64,000 nucleotides of DNA from Olsenella urininfantis (GCF_900155635.1 NZ_LT732540.1:630831-694830), one strand, 5' to 3'; shown: positions 1-8,962, counted from the stretch's first letter. The notes: generated by a model from the sequence alone, not told the origin. A program made the numbers and translations.

Positions 1-101
1 CCGTTTGGGGCATCTCGTTTGGGTCAGCGGCCGGGCTCCACAACGAATGGACTCGCGTGCGCGCTATGGGGTCGCCTCCGGCGTCCTCGGATGGGGGAGA
101 T

Positions 102-1466
102 ATGGCAATCACCGGAGCGATCTTCGACTGCGACGGCACCCTCATGGACTCCATGCCCATGTGGCGCGAGGTCACCCTCGGGCTCCTCGCGCAGAATGGC
201 GTGGCCGACCCGGAGCGCGTCTTCGAGGAGACGGAGGTGGTCCCCCTTGACGCCATGTGCGAGCTCCTGCACGCGCGCTATGGGGTGCAGAAGACGGGCG
301 GGCAGCTCCTCGAGGAGTTCGGCCAGATGGCGCGCGAGGGCTACCGTAGCAAGGTGAGCCTCATCGATGGCTGCCTGGATCTGCTCAGGCAGCTCCGCGC
401 GGCGGGCATTCCCCTCTGCGTGGCCAGTTGCACCACGCTGCGGGAGCTGACCTTCGCCCTCGAGGCGTGGGGCATACGCGACTATTTCGACCACATCGTG
501 GACGTCTCTACCATCGCGCGGGGAAAGGAGCATCCGGACATCTATCTCGCGGCCCTCGAGCTTTTGGGGACCCCCCTCGAGAGCACCTGGGTCTTCGAGG
601 ACTCCCCGACGGGCCTGGGGAGCGCGCGAGAGGCGGGGTTCCCCTGCGCCTGCGTATATAACGAGCATGACGGACGCGACCGGGAGCTCTGCCGGAGGCT
701 CTCGGACATCTTCTCGCACGGCTACATCGACCTCTCGCTCCCGATTCTCCAGGATTTCGAGAGGCCACGGGCTCAGGGGCACGGGGTGCTGCGCGCGTTG
801 GTGGTGGCCGGCTCGCCCGCGCCCAGCTCCCCTGGGCTGGTCGCCCGCCTTGCGAGCGAGGCGGATTACGTGGTCGCGGCCGATCGCGGGATCGACACGC
901 TGCGCGCCGCGGGCGTTGCGCCGCAGGTGTTCTGCGGGGACTCCGATTCCGCCAGCCCTGAGGGGGCCTCGTGGGGGCACGAGGCCTCTCTCGTCAATCT
1001 CGACTTCCCCAGCGAGAAGTACGCCACCGACCTCGCCCTTGCCCTGGAGAGCGCCCGTCACGAGGCGGCGCGACAGGAAAAGAGGCTCGAGCTCTGCCTC
1101 AGCTGCGCGTCAGGAGGGCGCCCCGACCATGCCCTGGGCGTGATCGGCCAGCTCCTGAGGCTGAGCGAGGCATCTCCTCGGATGGTCGAGGACGACTTCG
1201 AGTGCCGCGTGCTCAGTCCCGGGGGCGCCGGAGCCTGGGATCTGGGCCCGAGGGCACGGGGCTGCACGCTTTCCGTGGTTGCGCTTCTGCCGCAGAGCGT
1301 CTGTTCCGAGACGGGCGTGCGCTGGGAGCTGAGCCACCGTGAGCTCCCCCTGCTGGGAGATGAGGGAATCTCCAACGTGGTGACGTCAGATGATGCGCGC
1401 GTGAGCTGCCATGAGGGCGCCCTGGCGGTGTTCCTCATGGGCGGAGATGGGTCAACTCGCACTTAG
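102..1466 (+). CDS. HAD-family hydrolase fused to thiamine pyrophosphokinase
   Basis: This 454-residue protein joins two enzymes. Residues 1 to about 220 form a HAD-superfamily phosphatase/mutase of the beta-phosphoglucomutase type: the nucleophile motif FDCDGT (Asp9, Asp11) is at the N-terminus, and FEDSPTGLGSA supplies the late acidic motif. Residues about 245-454 resemble thiamine pyrophosphokinase, which makes thiamine diphosphate from thiamine and ATP, with ADRGIDTLRAAG, CGDSDS, FPSEKYATDLALAL and GGRPDHALG. Thiamine pyrophosphokinase normally stands alone at about 210 residues. The start at 102 has GGGGGAG just upstream; the frame stays open to the window edge, so a longer protein cannot be excluded. 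The HAD half might dephosphorylate a thiamine phosphate ester, but that is inference. Confidence 0.85.
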   Translation: MAITGAIFDCDGTLMDSMPMWREVTLGLLAQNGVADPERVFEETEVVPLDAMCELLHARYGVQKTGGQLLEEFGQMAREGYRSKVSLIDGCLDLLRQLRAAGIPLCVASCTTLRELTFALEAWGIRDYFDHIVDVSTIARGKEHPDIYLAALELLGTPLESTWVFEDSPTGLGSAREAGFPCACVYNEHDGRDRELCRRLSDIFSHGYIDLSLPILQDFERPRAQGHGVLRALVVAGSPAPSSPGLVARLASEADYVVAADRGIDTLRAAGVAPQVFCGDSDSASPEGASWGHEASLVNLDFPSEKYATDLALALESARHEAARQEKRLELCLSCASGGRPDHALGVIGQLLRLSEASPRMVEDDFECRVLSPGGAGAWDLGPRARGCTLSVVALLPQSVCSETGVRWELSHRELPLLGDEGISNVVTSDDARVSCHEGALAVFLMGGDGSTRT

Positions 1467-1775
1467 GGAGCGTATTTGCTCATGAGCGTCGAGTTCGCCC
1501 ACCTGTACGTGTCCATGGGGTGGGTCAATGTGCGTTTAGATGCCCAGGCTTGACAAAAACAACGCGTTCGCCCACCTCTTGCCCTGGTTTTGGTGGGTGA
1601 ACGCGTCGCCTAGAGGCCCTTTTCGCCAAAGCGTGCGCTTCGACCCACCTGCTTCCAACTCTGGGGTGGGCGAACCCGCCGCGTCACCCCAAGAAGCGTC
1701 AAGAACCGCGCGTTGACACACCTGCCGGTGTCTCGGGCAACCTTGACATCCGGCCGCCAGGCTTCATTTGGCATG
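1467..1775. repeat. Intergenic array of TTCGCCCACC hairpin repeats
   Basis: This gap between two convergent genes holds no credible ORF but a row of related inverted repeats. Unit 1 is 1494-1528 (TTCGCCCACC with GGTGGGTCAA). Unit 2 is 1562-1606, with 15-bp arms that match except for one G-U-compatible change. Unit 3 is 1639-1674 (TTCGACCCACC with GGTGGGCGAA). A degenerate unit 4 lies near 1713-1740. Units are about 70-75 bp apart with loops of about 15 nt. The same motif recurs near 17.3 kb and at 45930. Confidence 0.8.
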
Positions 1776-1799
1776 AAAAAGGGCCCCATGCGGGGCCCT
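1776..1799 (-). terminator. Rho-independent terminator of rpmB
   Basis: GGGCCCC and GGGGCCC form a 7-bp stem with an ATGC loop at 1781-1798. On the minus strand it is followed by five T residues, just past the rpmB stop codon. Confidence 0.85.
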
Positions 1800-1825
1800 G
1801 GCAAATCAAGCGAAGGTGGGGATGG

Positions 1826-2029
1826 CTACTTGGCCTGAGCTGCGGAGCGGGCGAGGTTGCCCTTCTTGAGGCAGCGGGTGCAGACGTTCTTCTTCACGGC
1901 ACGGCCGTTCTCGAAAATGGTGACTCGCTGGATGTTGGGCTTGAACGCGCGGCTGACGGTGCGGTGGGAGTGGCTAATTGAGCGACCAGCAACGGCGTGC
2001 TTACCGCAGATATCACAGACCTTCGACAT
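1826..2029 (-). CDS. rpmB: 50S ribosomal protein L28
   Basis: This 67-residue basic protein is a structural component of the large ribosomal subunit. It begins MSKVCDICGK and carries two Cys pairs (CDIC near the N-terminus, CTRC near residue 52), the zinc-binding form of L28. The motifs SHSHRTVSRAFKPN and NIQRV are typical of the family. The start at 2029 is chosen over an upstream in-frame ATG because a GGAGG Shine-Dalgarno lies immediately before it and L28 begins with exactly this sequence. It is a single-gene unit with its own promoter and terminator, divergent from the Asp23 gene. Confidence 0.97.
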   Translation of the reverse strand: MSKVCDICGKHAVAGRSISHSHRTVSRAFKPNIQRVTIFENGRAVKKNVCTRCLKKGNLARSAAQAK

Positions 2030-2086
2030 GTTTACGACCTCCAAAAGGCGGCGCGCGAGCGCTCGCAATCTCTAAAGTGCTGAGTA

Positions 2087-2114
2087 AATATAGCACAGGG
2101 CCCCAAGGGCGCAA
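2087..2114 (-). promoter_or_regulatory. Probable rpmB promoter
   Basis: On the minus strand, TTGCGC and TATATT are separated by 16 nt, about 60 nt upstream of the L28 start. The rest of the 2030-2289 divergent gap shows no gene; a rightward promoter for 2290 must lie in its right half but is not clear-cut. Confidence 0.5.
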
Positions 2115-2289
2115 GACAAGGACACAACTTATTGTGGTGGTTTTGTTGCCTCTGCCATAGGGAAGCGCCCATCTCGGAGCGGGGCGGCGTCCCTTGTCCG
2201 CCTGCGTTCGTGCAGCGCCCACCCAACTAGGATACTATGGTTTAGATTCATGCTCGGGCCGCCACAGGCGGCAGACGAGAGGAGAAGAC

Positions 2290-2643
2290 ATGGCTCGGGT
2301 CGTTCCTGGAAGCCTCAAAGTGTCAAACGACTGCATCGCCGACCTCGCGGGCTACGCGGCCCTCGAGTGCTATGGCGTCGTGGGCATGACCGCCACCGAC
2401 GAGCAGGAGGGCATTGTCCGCCTGCTGCCAACCTACCGTCTGCGCAAGGGCGTCGGGGTGTCCGTCCAGGACGGCCGCGTGGTTGTGGACCTGCACGTCA
2501 TGGTCGAGATGGGCATCAACATGTCGTCGGTCTCGGACAACCTCGTGAGCTCCGTGAAGTTCCTGCTCGCGCAGATTGCCGAGCTCAAGGACGTGGACGT
2601 GCGCGTGCACATAGACGGCATGCGCATCGCCACCGCGCGCTAG
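2290..2643 (+). CDS. Asp23/Gls24 family protein (YloU-like)
   Basis: This small 117-residue cytosolic protein of the Asp23/Gls24 (DUF322) family has the usual core, including DLAGYAALECYGVVGM, then VVDLHVMVEMGINM and the C-terminal stretch on VDVRVHIDGMRI. Family members in Gram-positive bacteria are linked to envelope stress, and one form sits directly upstream of the YloV/FakA kinase gene, as here (50-nt gap). The start at 2290 has GAGGAGAAG upstream; the open frame extends further 5' without family similarity. The molecular role is not established. Confidence 0.88.
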   Translation: MARVVPGSLKVSNDCIADLAGYAALECYGVVGMTATDEQEGIVRLLPTYRLRKGVGVSVQDGRVVVDLHVMVEMGINMSSVSDNLVSSVKFLLAQIAELKDVDVRVHIDGMRIATAR

Positions 2644-2693
2644 CGCCAGGGCGCCTTCCCAACAAGCCAAGAGGAACCGAGGTTCTCGATACC

Positions 2694-4364
2694 ATGATTG
2701 CCAACTCCATCCGCAGCTGCTTCCCCGTTGCCGCCCAGGTCGTTGCCGACAAGGCCGAGGAGATCAACAAGCTCAACGTCTTCCCCGTGCCCGACGGGGA
2801 CACGGGCACCAACATGTCCCTCACCCTGGGCACCGTGGTCAAGGAGATAGGCGCCCTTCCGGCAGGCGCCTCCATGGATGACATCGCCAAGGCCATCACC
2901 CATGGATCCCTCATGGGCGCACGCGGCAACTCCGGCGTCATCACCAGCCAGATCCTGCGTGGCGTGGCCGAGGGCCTGACCAACGCGAAGGGTCCCCAGG
3001 CCACGACGGCAGACATCGCCTTCGCCCTGCGCAATGGCGTGAAGGTTGCCTTCAAGGCCGTCCGCAAGCCCGTCGAGGGCACCATCCTCACGGTGCTCAA
3101 GGACATCTCCGCCCGCGCGGACCAGCTCGAGAAGGCCAGGTCAACCCCCCAGGAGGCGCTTGACGCCATAGTGGTCGAGGCATACGAGTCCGTGGCTCGC
3201 ACCCCGGACCTGCTGCCCGTCCTCAAGGAGAACGGAGTGGTGGACTCTGGTGCCTATGGCCTTGCGACCTTCATCGAGGCCTTCGTCAACGCCTACGAGG
3301 GCAAGGCCGGCGAGCTGACCGACTTCAAGACCACCGTCGACTCCGAGGGCGCGAAGTCCCACGTGGCGGACGTCGTTGCCATCGAGCTCAACGACGATTG
3401 GGAGGGCTCCGAGTTCCGTTACTGCACCGAGTTCCTCTTCCATGCCGACAGCCCCGACTTCGACGAGGCGGCCAACCTCAAGTACCTCTCCACCATGGGC
3501 GACTGCGAGCTTCTGGTGGGCAACAACCCGGACTACAAGATTCATGTCCACACCAACCGCCCCGACCGTGTGCTGCGGCACATGCTGCATCGCGGGCAGA
3601 TTTTCAACGTCTTCGTGCACAACATGGACCTCGAGGCGCACGAGCGCACCGAGTCCATCAGGGAGGACCAGGCTGCCCCCAAGGCAGACGCGCCCAAGAA
3701 GGCCTTGGGCTTCGTGGCAGTCGCCGCCGGCTCGGGCCAGGCAGAGATCCTCAGGTCCCTGGGCGTTGACGTGATCGTCTCGGGCGGCCAGACCATGAAC
3801 CCCTCCACGGCGGACATCCTCTCGGCCATCGAGGGCTGCAACGCCGACGCGGTCATCGTGCTGCCCAACAACGGCAACATCCGCATGGCTGCCGAGGCTG
3901 CGGCAAGCGCGAGCGAGGACGTCCAGGTGGCCGTCGTTCCCACCAAGAGCGTCCTGCAGGCTTTCGCAGCCATGTTCGTGGCCGACCCCGACGCCTCGCT
4001 CGAGGACAACGCCGAGGAGATGGGCGCCGCCATCGTCGAGCTGCGTGACGGGGAGGTGACCTCTGCCGTGCGCGATTCCGCCGCCGCGGACGGCACCCCC
4101 ATCCATGCCGGCGACGTCATGGGCATCGAGGGCGGTGCCATCGAGGTCGTGGGCAAGGACGTGGAGCAGGTCACCCTTGAGGTCATCTCTCGCATGCAGG
4201 AGGAAGAGGAGGGGGACACCCTCACCATCCTGGCGGGCTGCGACCTCTCGGACGAGGCCTTCCAGCACCTGCTCGAGGCGATCGGGGAGGCCCAGCCGGA
4301 CCTCGAGATCGACTCCCACCGCGGCGAGCAACCCCTCTACCCGGTGATCTTCTCCATCGAGTAG
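2694..4364 (+). CDS. fakA: DAK2/DhaL-domain kinase, FakA (YloV) family
   Basis: This 556-residue protein has an N-terminal DhaL/DAK2 domain with the nucleotide-metal motif NVFPVPDGDTGTNM, followed by GARGNSGVI and a C-terminal YloV-type region. FakA proteins phosphorylate fatty acids bound to a FakB (DegV) carrier, feeding exogenous fatty acids to phospholipid synthesis; no FakB gene is in this window. Length fits the family (about 550). ATG 2694 is chosen because the DhaL domain begins there and the long upstream frame merely overlaps the Asp23 gene. recG follows after 16 nt, so the genes are probably co-transcribed. Confidence 0.85.
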   Translation: MIANSIRSCFPVAAQVVADKAEEINKLNVFPVPDGDTGTNMSLTLGTVVKEIGALPAGASMDDIAKAITHGSLMGARGNSGVITSQILRGVAEGLTNAKGPQATTADIAFALRNGVKVAFKAVRKPVEGTILTVLKDISARADQLEKARSTPQEALDAIVVEAYESVARTPDLLPVLKENGVVDSGAYGLATFIEAFVNAYEGKAGELTDFKTTVDSEGAKSHVADVVAIELNDDWEGSEFRYCTEFLFHADSPDFDEAANLKYLSTMGDCELLVGNNPDYKIHVHTNRPDRVLRHMLHRGQIFNVFVHNMDLEAHERTESIREDQAAPKADAPKKALGFVAVAAGSGQAEILRSLGVDVIVSGGQTMNPSTADILSAIEGCNADAVIVLPNNGNIRMAAEAAASASEDVQVAVVPTKSVLQAFAAMFVADPDASLEDNAEEMGAAIVELRDGEVTSAVRDSAAADGTPIHAGDVMGIEGGAIEVVGKDVEQVTLEVISRMQEEEEGDTLTILAGCDLSDEAFQHLLEAIGEAQPDLEIDSHRGEQPLYPVIFSIE

Positions 4365-4380
4365 GGCCTGCCATAGTCTC

Positions 4381-6543
4381 GTGGCGCATGAGCCTACCAT
4401 AGCGACGGTCGCGGACCGGCTGTCCTGCAGCTGCTCCCTCACGGATGACGTCTCGCTCCTGAGGTATGTCTCGGGGGCGAGACGTGACGCCTTGCTGCGC
4501 CTGGGCGTTCGTCGCGTGCGCGACCTCCTGCTGCGCGTCCCCCATCGCTACCTCGACTTCAGCCACACCACTGACATCGCCCACGCGGACGTGGGGCAGG
4601 ACAGCACCATCGTCGCCACGGTGGACAAGGTGACCCTCAAGCGGCCCCGACCCCGCATGCAGGTCGTGGAGGTCTTCGCGCTGGACGCCACGGGCGTCAT
4701 TCAGGCGAGCTTCTTTCACCAGCCCTGGATTGCCGAGCAGCTCAAGCCGGGAGACGTTGTCGCGCTCTCGGGCAGAGTCGAGTTTGCCTACGGCTTCAAG
4801 CAGCTGCGCTCGCCCTTCTTCGAGCGCCTGGAGCCGGGGGAGGCATCCTCGGGCTATGCTCGCATCCTGCCCGTGCATTCCGTGGGGGATGGGCTCTCCG
4901 CCTCCTGGATGCGACGCATCGTTGCCGCCGCCCTCGCGGACAGGGGGGACGTGTGTGACTTCCTGCCTTCCTCGCTTGTTGCCGAACGCGGGCTCATGAG
5001 CCTCTCCCGTGCCCTGCGGGAGCTGCACTTTCCCAGCTCTCAAGCTGCGCGCGAGGCGGCTCGACGACGCCTCGCCTTTGACGAGCTCCTCTGCCTGCAG
5101 CTCACCCTCAGGGCCCGCCAGCAGATGGAGCTGCGTGACATTCGCCCGCACGCGCATCGCACGGACGGCCCACGCCTGGAGGCGCTCGTCTCCGCCCTGC
5201 CCTTCTCCCTCTCTGGGGAGCAGCGCGAGGCGGCAGGCCAGATACTCTCGGACATGGCCGCTCCCAGGGTCATGAACCGCCTGCTATTGGGAGACGTGGG
5301 AACGGGCAAGACGGCCGTTGCCGCCCTGGCCCTCGCGGCGGTGGCGGACAGCGGCCTGCAGGCTGCCATGATGGCGCCCACCTCGGTTCTGGCACGCCAG
5401 TACGCGCAGGTCATGGGGCCCTGGCTCACCGCGGCGCATGTCTCGTGGGCCCTGGTCACGGGCTCCACGCCCCCGGAAGAGCGCCGGCTCGCGGCAAGGG
5501 GCATCGCCTCGGGCGAGACCTGCGTGGCCTTCGGCACCACGGCGCTCCTCTCGGACGACCTGGACTTCGCCTCGCTCAGCCTCACGGTCATCGACGAGCA
5601 GCACCGCTTTGGCGTCGACCAGCGCGCGGCCTTGCGACGCAAGGGGCCGGGGGCGGACCTTCTGGCCATGACGGCCACGCCCATCCCGCGCACGCTGGCG
5701 CTCTCGCTCTATGGTGACCTCGACTGCTCCCGCATTCGCCATCGCCCTCGCCCGGGGGCTGGGGTTAAGACGAGCTGCATCGCCCCGGAGTCCCTTGACC
5801 TTGCCTATGCGGCCATTCGCGAGGCCTGCGAGAGGGGACGGCAGGCCTATGTGATCTGCCCTCTCGTGGACGACTCGGATGACGGGTTGCAGCTGGAGGA
5901 GCTGCCCGAGTCGAGCCTCTCCCGCGCCAAGCGCCTGCACTCCGCCGTCTCCACCCTTCGCGAGCTCTCGGAGCGTGTGTTTCCCGAGCTGCGATGCTCC
6001 CTTCTGCACGGGCGCATGTCTGCCCAGGAAAAGGACGCGGCCATGGAGGGCTTCCACGCCGGGAGGGTGGACGTCCTCGTGTCGACAACGGTGGTCGAGG
6101 TGGGCGTGGACGTGCCCAATGCCACCGTGATGCTCGTTCACGACGCGGACCGATTCGGCCTTGCGACCCTTCACCAGCTGCGCGGTCGCGTGGGCAGGGG
6201 CGACCTTGAGGGGAGCGTCTTCCTTTCCTGCGCGGCCAGGCGAGGGACGCCGGCCCGCAAGCGGCTTGCGGCCCTTGAGGCCAGCACGGATGGGGCGGAG
6301 CTTGCCGAGATGGACCTGAGGCTGCGCCATGAGGGGGAGCTGCTGGGATACCGCCAGCACGGTGGCATCTCCCTGCAGGTCTCGGACCTTGCCGTGGACG
6401 GGGACCTTGTGGCGCTTGCCCATGAGGATGCCCTGGGGATCGTGGAGGCGGACCCAGGGCTTTTGGAACCAAGGCACCGTCCCCTCGCCCTTGAGCTGCG
6501 GGACCGTTTCGGGGCCTACTTCGAGGAGGTCGAGCGCGCGTGA
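4381..6543 (+). CDS. recG: ATP-dependent DNA helicase RecG
   Basis: This 720-residue helicase remodels stalled replication forks and Holliday junctions. The N-terminal wedge/OB region (residues about 60-160) is followed by a superfamily 2 motor: Walker A GDVGTGKT near residue 303, the DEQH box near 405, TATPIPRT near 436, and motif VI QLRGRVGRG. The family is usually 680-700 residues, so it is complete. It starts with GTG 16 nt after the fakA stop and overlaps rsmD by 4 nt, the start of a recG-rsmD-coaD run common in Gram-positive bacteria. Confidence 0.96.
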   Translation: MAHEPTIATVADRLSCSCSLTDDVSLLRYVSGARRDALLRLGVRRVRDLLLRVPHRYLDFSHTTDIAHADVGQDSTIVATVDKVTLKRPRPRMQVVEVFALDATGVIQASFFHQPWIAEQLKPGDVVALSGRVEFAYGFKQLRSPFFERLEPGEASSGYARILPVHSVGDGLSASWMRRIVAAALADRGDVCDFLPSSLVAERGLMSLSRALRELHFPSSQAAREAARRRLAFDELLCLQLTLRARQQMELRDIRPHAHRTDGPRLEALVSALPFSLSGEQREAAGQILSDMAAPRVMNRLLLGDVGTGKTAVAALALAAVADSGLQAAMMAPTSVLARQYAQVMGPWLTAAHVSWALVTGSTPPEERRLAARGIASGETCVAFGTTALLSDDLDFASLSLTVIDEQHRFGVDQRAALRRKGPGADLLAMTATPIPRTLALSLYGDLDCSRIRHRPRPGAGVKTSCIAPESLDLAYAAIREACERGRQAYVICPLVDDSDDGLQLEELPESSLSRAKRLHSAVSTLRELSERVFPELRCSLLHGRMSAQEKDAAMEGFHAGRVDVLVSTTVVEVGVDVPNATVMLVHDADRFGLATLHQLRGRVGRGDLEGSVFLSCAARRGTPARKRLAALEASTDGAELAEMDLRLRHEGELLGYRQHGGISLQVSDLAVDGDLVALAHEDALGIVEADPGLLEPRHRPLALELRDRFGAYFEEVERA

Positions 6544-7124
6544 GCCGCATGAGGATAGTCGGTGGGTCCTGGAGGGGAAGGGCCATCGAGGCGCCCGAAG
6601 GCAGGGACGTGACGCGCCCCACCACGGACCGCACGCGCGAGGCCATGGCTTCCATGGTTCTCTCGGCCTTTGGGCTGGACCTCTCGGGCGTCCGCATCCT
6701 GGACGCGTTTGCGGGCTCCGGTGCCATTGGGTTGGAGCTGCTCTCGCGTGGGGCCAGCAGCTGCTGCTTCGTGGACCGAGACCGCCAGTCCGCGGGCCGC
6801 GTGCGCAGAAACGCGCGCGCCCTGGGTGCCGAGGGCCTCTGCAGCGTCCTGACGGGAGACGTCATGCGCCTGGCGGGCGGGCGTCTTCCCGGAGGCCCCT
6901 TCTCGCTGGTGGTTCTTGACCCGCCGTACGCCTTGGGCGCAGGTCAGGTGAGTGCGCTGGTGGAGACCCTCGCCTCGTCCGGTCAGCTTGAGCCGTCGGC
7001 GCTCGTCCTCTACGAGCATGACAGGAAGTCGCCCGGCCTCGGCCTGCCCGCCGCGCGCCTCGTCAAGGAGAAGTCTCGCGCCGCCACAGCCGTGAGCCTC
7101 TATCGCATGGGAGACAAAGCATGA
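6540..7124 (+). CDS. rsmD: 16S rRNA (guanine966-N2)-methyltransferase RsmD
   Basis: This 194-residue SAM-dependent methyltransferase modifies G966 of 16S rRNA. The N-terminus MRIVGGSWRGR and PTTDRTREAM are diagnostic, followed by the SAM-binding motif ILDAFAGSGAIGLE and the catalytic LDPPY. The start is GTG 6540 overlapping the recG stop; ATG 6549 is an equally good in-frame alternative. It overlaps coaD by 4 nt (ATGA), implying translational coupling. Confidence 0.95.
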   Translation: MSRMRIVGGSWRGRAIEAPEGRDVTRPTTDRTREAMASMVLSAFGLDLSGVRILDAFAGSGAIGLELLSRGASSCCFVDRDRQSAGRVRRNARALGAEGLCSVLTGDVMRLAGGRLPGGPFSLVVLDPPYALGAGQVSALVETLASSGQLEPSALVLYEHDRKSPGLGLPAARLVKEKSRAATAVSLYRMGDKA

Positions 7125-7633
7125 GCGAGAGCACCATCGGCCACGTGGTGGTCCCCGGCACCTTCGACCCGGTGACCTTTGGGCACCTGGACGTCATCAG
7201 GCGTGCCCGCAGGCTCTTCCCGCAGGTGAGCGTCGCCGTTGCCGCCTCGGTCGGCAAGAACGGCTCGGGTCCGATCTTTGCCCTGGACGAGCGCGTGGGC
7301 ATGCTCAGGGAGGCCCTCTGCGAGCAGGGCCTCGAGGACGGGGTGAGCGTGCTGCCCTTCTCGGGGCTGCTCGTCGAGTTCTGCCGCGAGCTTGGCGCGG
7401 GGGGAGTGGTCAAGGGCCTGCGGGCCATGACCGACTTCGAGTACGAGCTGCAGCAGGCAGACCTCAACAGCTACATGGCGCCAGGCCTCGAGTCCGTCTT
7501 CGTCATGAGCAACCCCAAGTATGGCTACGTCTCCTCGTCCATCGTCCGCGAGCTCGCCTCGCTGGGCACGGACGTGGGCTTTCTCGTCCCGTCCTGCGTC
7601 GAGCGCCATCTGCGGGATCACTTCAGGTCCTAG
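7121..7633 (+). CDS. coaD: Phosphopantetheine adenylyltransferase
   Basis: This 170-residue enzyme makes dephospho-CoA from 4'-phosphopantetheine and ATP, the penultimate step of coenzyme A synthesis. The nucleotidyltransferase T/HxGH motif appears as GTFDPVTFGHLDVI, followed by family stretches such as VKGLRAMTDFEYE and SSSIVRELA. The ATG overlaps the end of rsmD. Length and motifs are those of bacterial CoaD. Confidence 0.96.
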   Translation: MSESTIGHVVVPGTFDPVTFGHLDVIRRARRLFPQVSVAVAASVGKNGSGPIFALDERVGMLREALCEQGLEDGVSVLPFSGLLVEFCRELGAGGVVKGLRAMTDFEYELQQADLNSYMAPGLESVFVMSNPKYGYVSSSIVRELASLGTDVGFLVPSCVERHLRDHFRS

Positions 7634-7736
7634 CTGCATGACCGTTTGGGCAATCTGCTAACATGGCATCGGCGCGGCCTGTATCGCAGGCACGGATGCG
7701 GCACCGGGTCGCAGGCAGAATCGAAAGGAGTCCCGT

Positions 7737-8234
7737 ATGCAGCCGGGTGAGGAAATAGAGAGCCTGGTCGGCGAGCTCGAGCAGATCGTGAGCGAGGGCA
7801 AGACGCCCTTTGCGGCCGGCGGTCAGAAGAAGATCGTCGACGCGCAGGACGTCTATGAGATTCTGGATGAGATCCGCAGGGTCTTCCCCCAGGAGTTTGC
7901 CGACGCCCGTCGCATCGTCAAGGAGGAGTCCGAGACCCTCGAGCGCGCCCAGCAGCAGGCGGACGCCATCATTGCGGACGCCCAGCAGCAGGCCATGATC
8001 TTGGCCGGCGACCAAGAGGTCGTGCGCCTCGCCCAGCAGCAGGCGGACGACATCCGCGACCGTGCCTCGCAGTACGAGCGCGACACCCGCTATAACGCCG
8101 AGGAGTACGCGGACACCGTCCTCGCGCACCTCGAGGACAACCTCAAGTCGCTCACCAACTCGGTCGGCCGCGTGCGCCAGACGCTCGACGAGAACTCCGG
8201 CCCTCGCAACCAGACCAACAACGTTCCCTGGTAA
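7737..8234 (+). CDS. Coiled-coil protein of unknown function, DivIVA-like
   Basis: This 165-residue, strongly charged protein has a long predicted coiled coil (residues about 55-140) rich in QQQAD repeats (ERAQQQADAIIADAQQQAM, LAQQQADDIRD). No membrane segment or catalytic motif is visible. AAAGGAG precedes the ATG. Proteins of this kind between coaD and yceD in Gram-positive actinobacteria are often labelled ATPase or DivIVA-like; a structural role at the envelope or division site is possible but unproven. yceD follows after 3 nt. Confidence 0.8.
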   Translation: MQPGEEIESLVGELEQIVSEGKTPFAAGGQKKIVDAQDVYEILDEIRRVFPQEFADARRIVKEESETLERAQQQADAIIADAQQQAMILAGDQEVVRLAQQQADDIRDRASQYERDTRYNAEEYADTVLAHLEDNLKSLTNSVGRVRQTLDENSGPRNQTNNVPW

Positions 8235-8237
8235 GCC

Positions 8238-8813
8238 ATGAAGCCGCAGATCCTCACGCTGGACGAGCGCCTCGCCAACCCAGGCGACAGCCTTCCCTTC
8301 GCCGGTCACATGGACGACGAGGGCTACCGCCTGGGCGAGCATGACTTCGCCCTTCCCTTTGGCCTCGACTTCGACCTCGTGCTCACCAATGCCGGCGAGG
8401 GCATCCTCGTCACGGGCATCGTGCGGGGGCACGTGCAGGGCAGCTGCGACCGCTGTCTGGACATGGCCGAGTTCGACGTCGTGGGGGAGGTTGACGAGTA
8501 CTATCTCTTCCATGACCCCGGAGAGGTCCAGGGCGCAGACGAAGAGGACGAGGTCGACTACTCCCTGGTCCTGCCGGACCACAGCATAGACCTGACCGAT
8601 GCGCTCTCCTCGGCCGTCCTCATGGAGACTCCTTACGTGGTGCTCTGCCGCGAGGACTGCGCGGGCCTCTGCCCGGTCTGCGGGGCAAACCTCAACCACG
8701 AGGACTGTGGTCACGCCGTCCAGCTCGAGAGGGAGGCGCAGCGCGAGCGCATGGAGTCCAACCCCTTCGCGGTGCTCAAGGGCCTGGAGCTCTCGGACGG
8801 TGCGGACTCGTAG
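8238..8813 (+). CDS. yceD: YceD family (DUF177) protein
   Basis: This 191-residue DUF177 protein carries the expected CDRCL motif around residue 72 and the C-terminal cluster LCREDCAGLCPVCGANLN, likely binding zinc. In bacteria and plants the family is linked to 23S rRNA accumulation, and the gene is very often directly upstream of rpmF, as here. It starts 3 nt after the coiled-coil gene. Confidence 0.9.
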   Translation: MKPQILTLDERLANPGDSLPFAGHMDDEGYRLGEHDFALPFGLDFDLVLTNAGEGILVTGIVRGHVQGSCDRCLDMAEFDVVGEVDEYYLFHDPGEVQGADEEDEVDYSLVLPDHSIDLTDALSSAVLMETPYVVLCREDCAGLCPVCGANLNHEDCGHAVQLEREAQRERMESNPFAVLKGLELSDGADS

Positions 8814-8877
8814 CGTCCGCCCCGGGGCAGTTTCTGCGATGAAGAATTGCTGTTTGTCCCCGCAGATGCTGCGGGCA

Positions 8878-8886
8878 TGGTATAGT
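8878..8886 (+). promoter_or_regulatory. Probable rpmF promoter (extended -10)
   Basis: TGGTATAGT gives an extended -10 about 75 nt before rpmF. A short inverted repeat, CCCGCA and TGCGGG at about 8859-8875, covers the expected -35 position; no good -35 is seen. This would let rpmF be expressed independently of yceD. Confidence 0.45.
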
Positions 8887-8962
8887 CTCTTCTCGTGTGT
8901 TTGCAGGAAAGACCGCTCGGGTATAGCGCGCGGGCGTTAGGTGAGTCTAAGAGAGGTTCAAG

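Noticed and set aside
1494..1740. Possible CRISPR array
   Set aside because: Units are inverted repeats with degenerate arms, not direct repeats with unique spacers, and no cas gene is present.
3141..4442. Long minus-strand open frame opposite the FakA-like gene
   Set aside because: High-GC antisense shadow of a well-supported gene; composition lacks protein-like motifs and no ribosome-binding site is seen.
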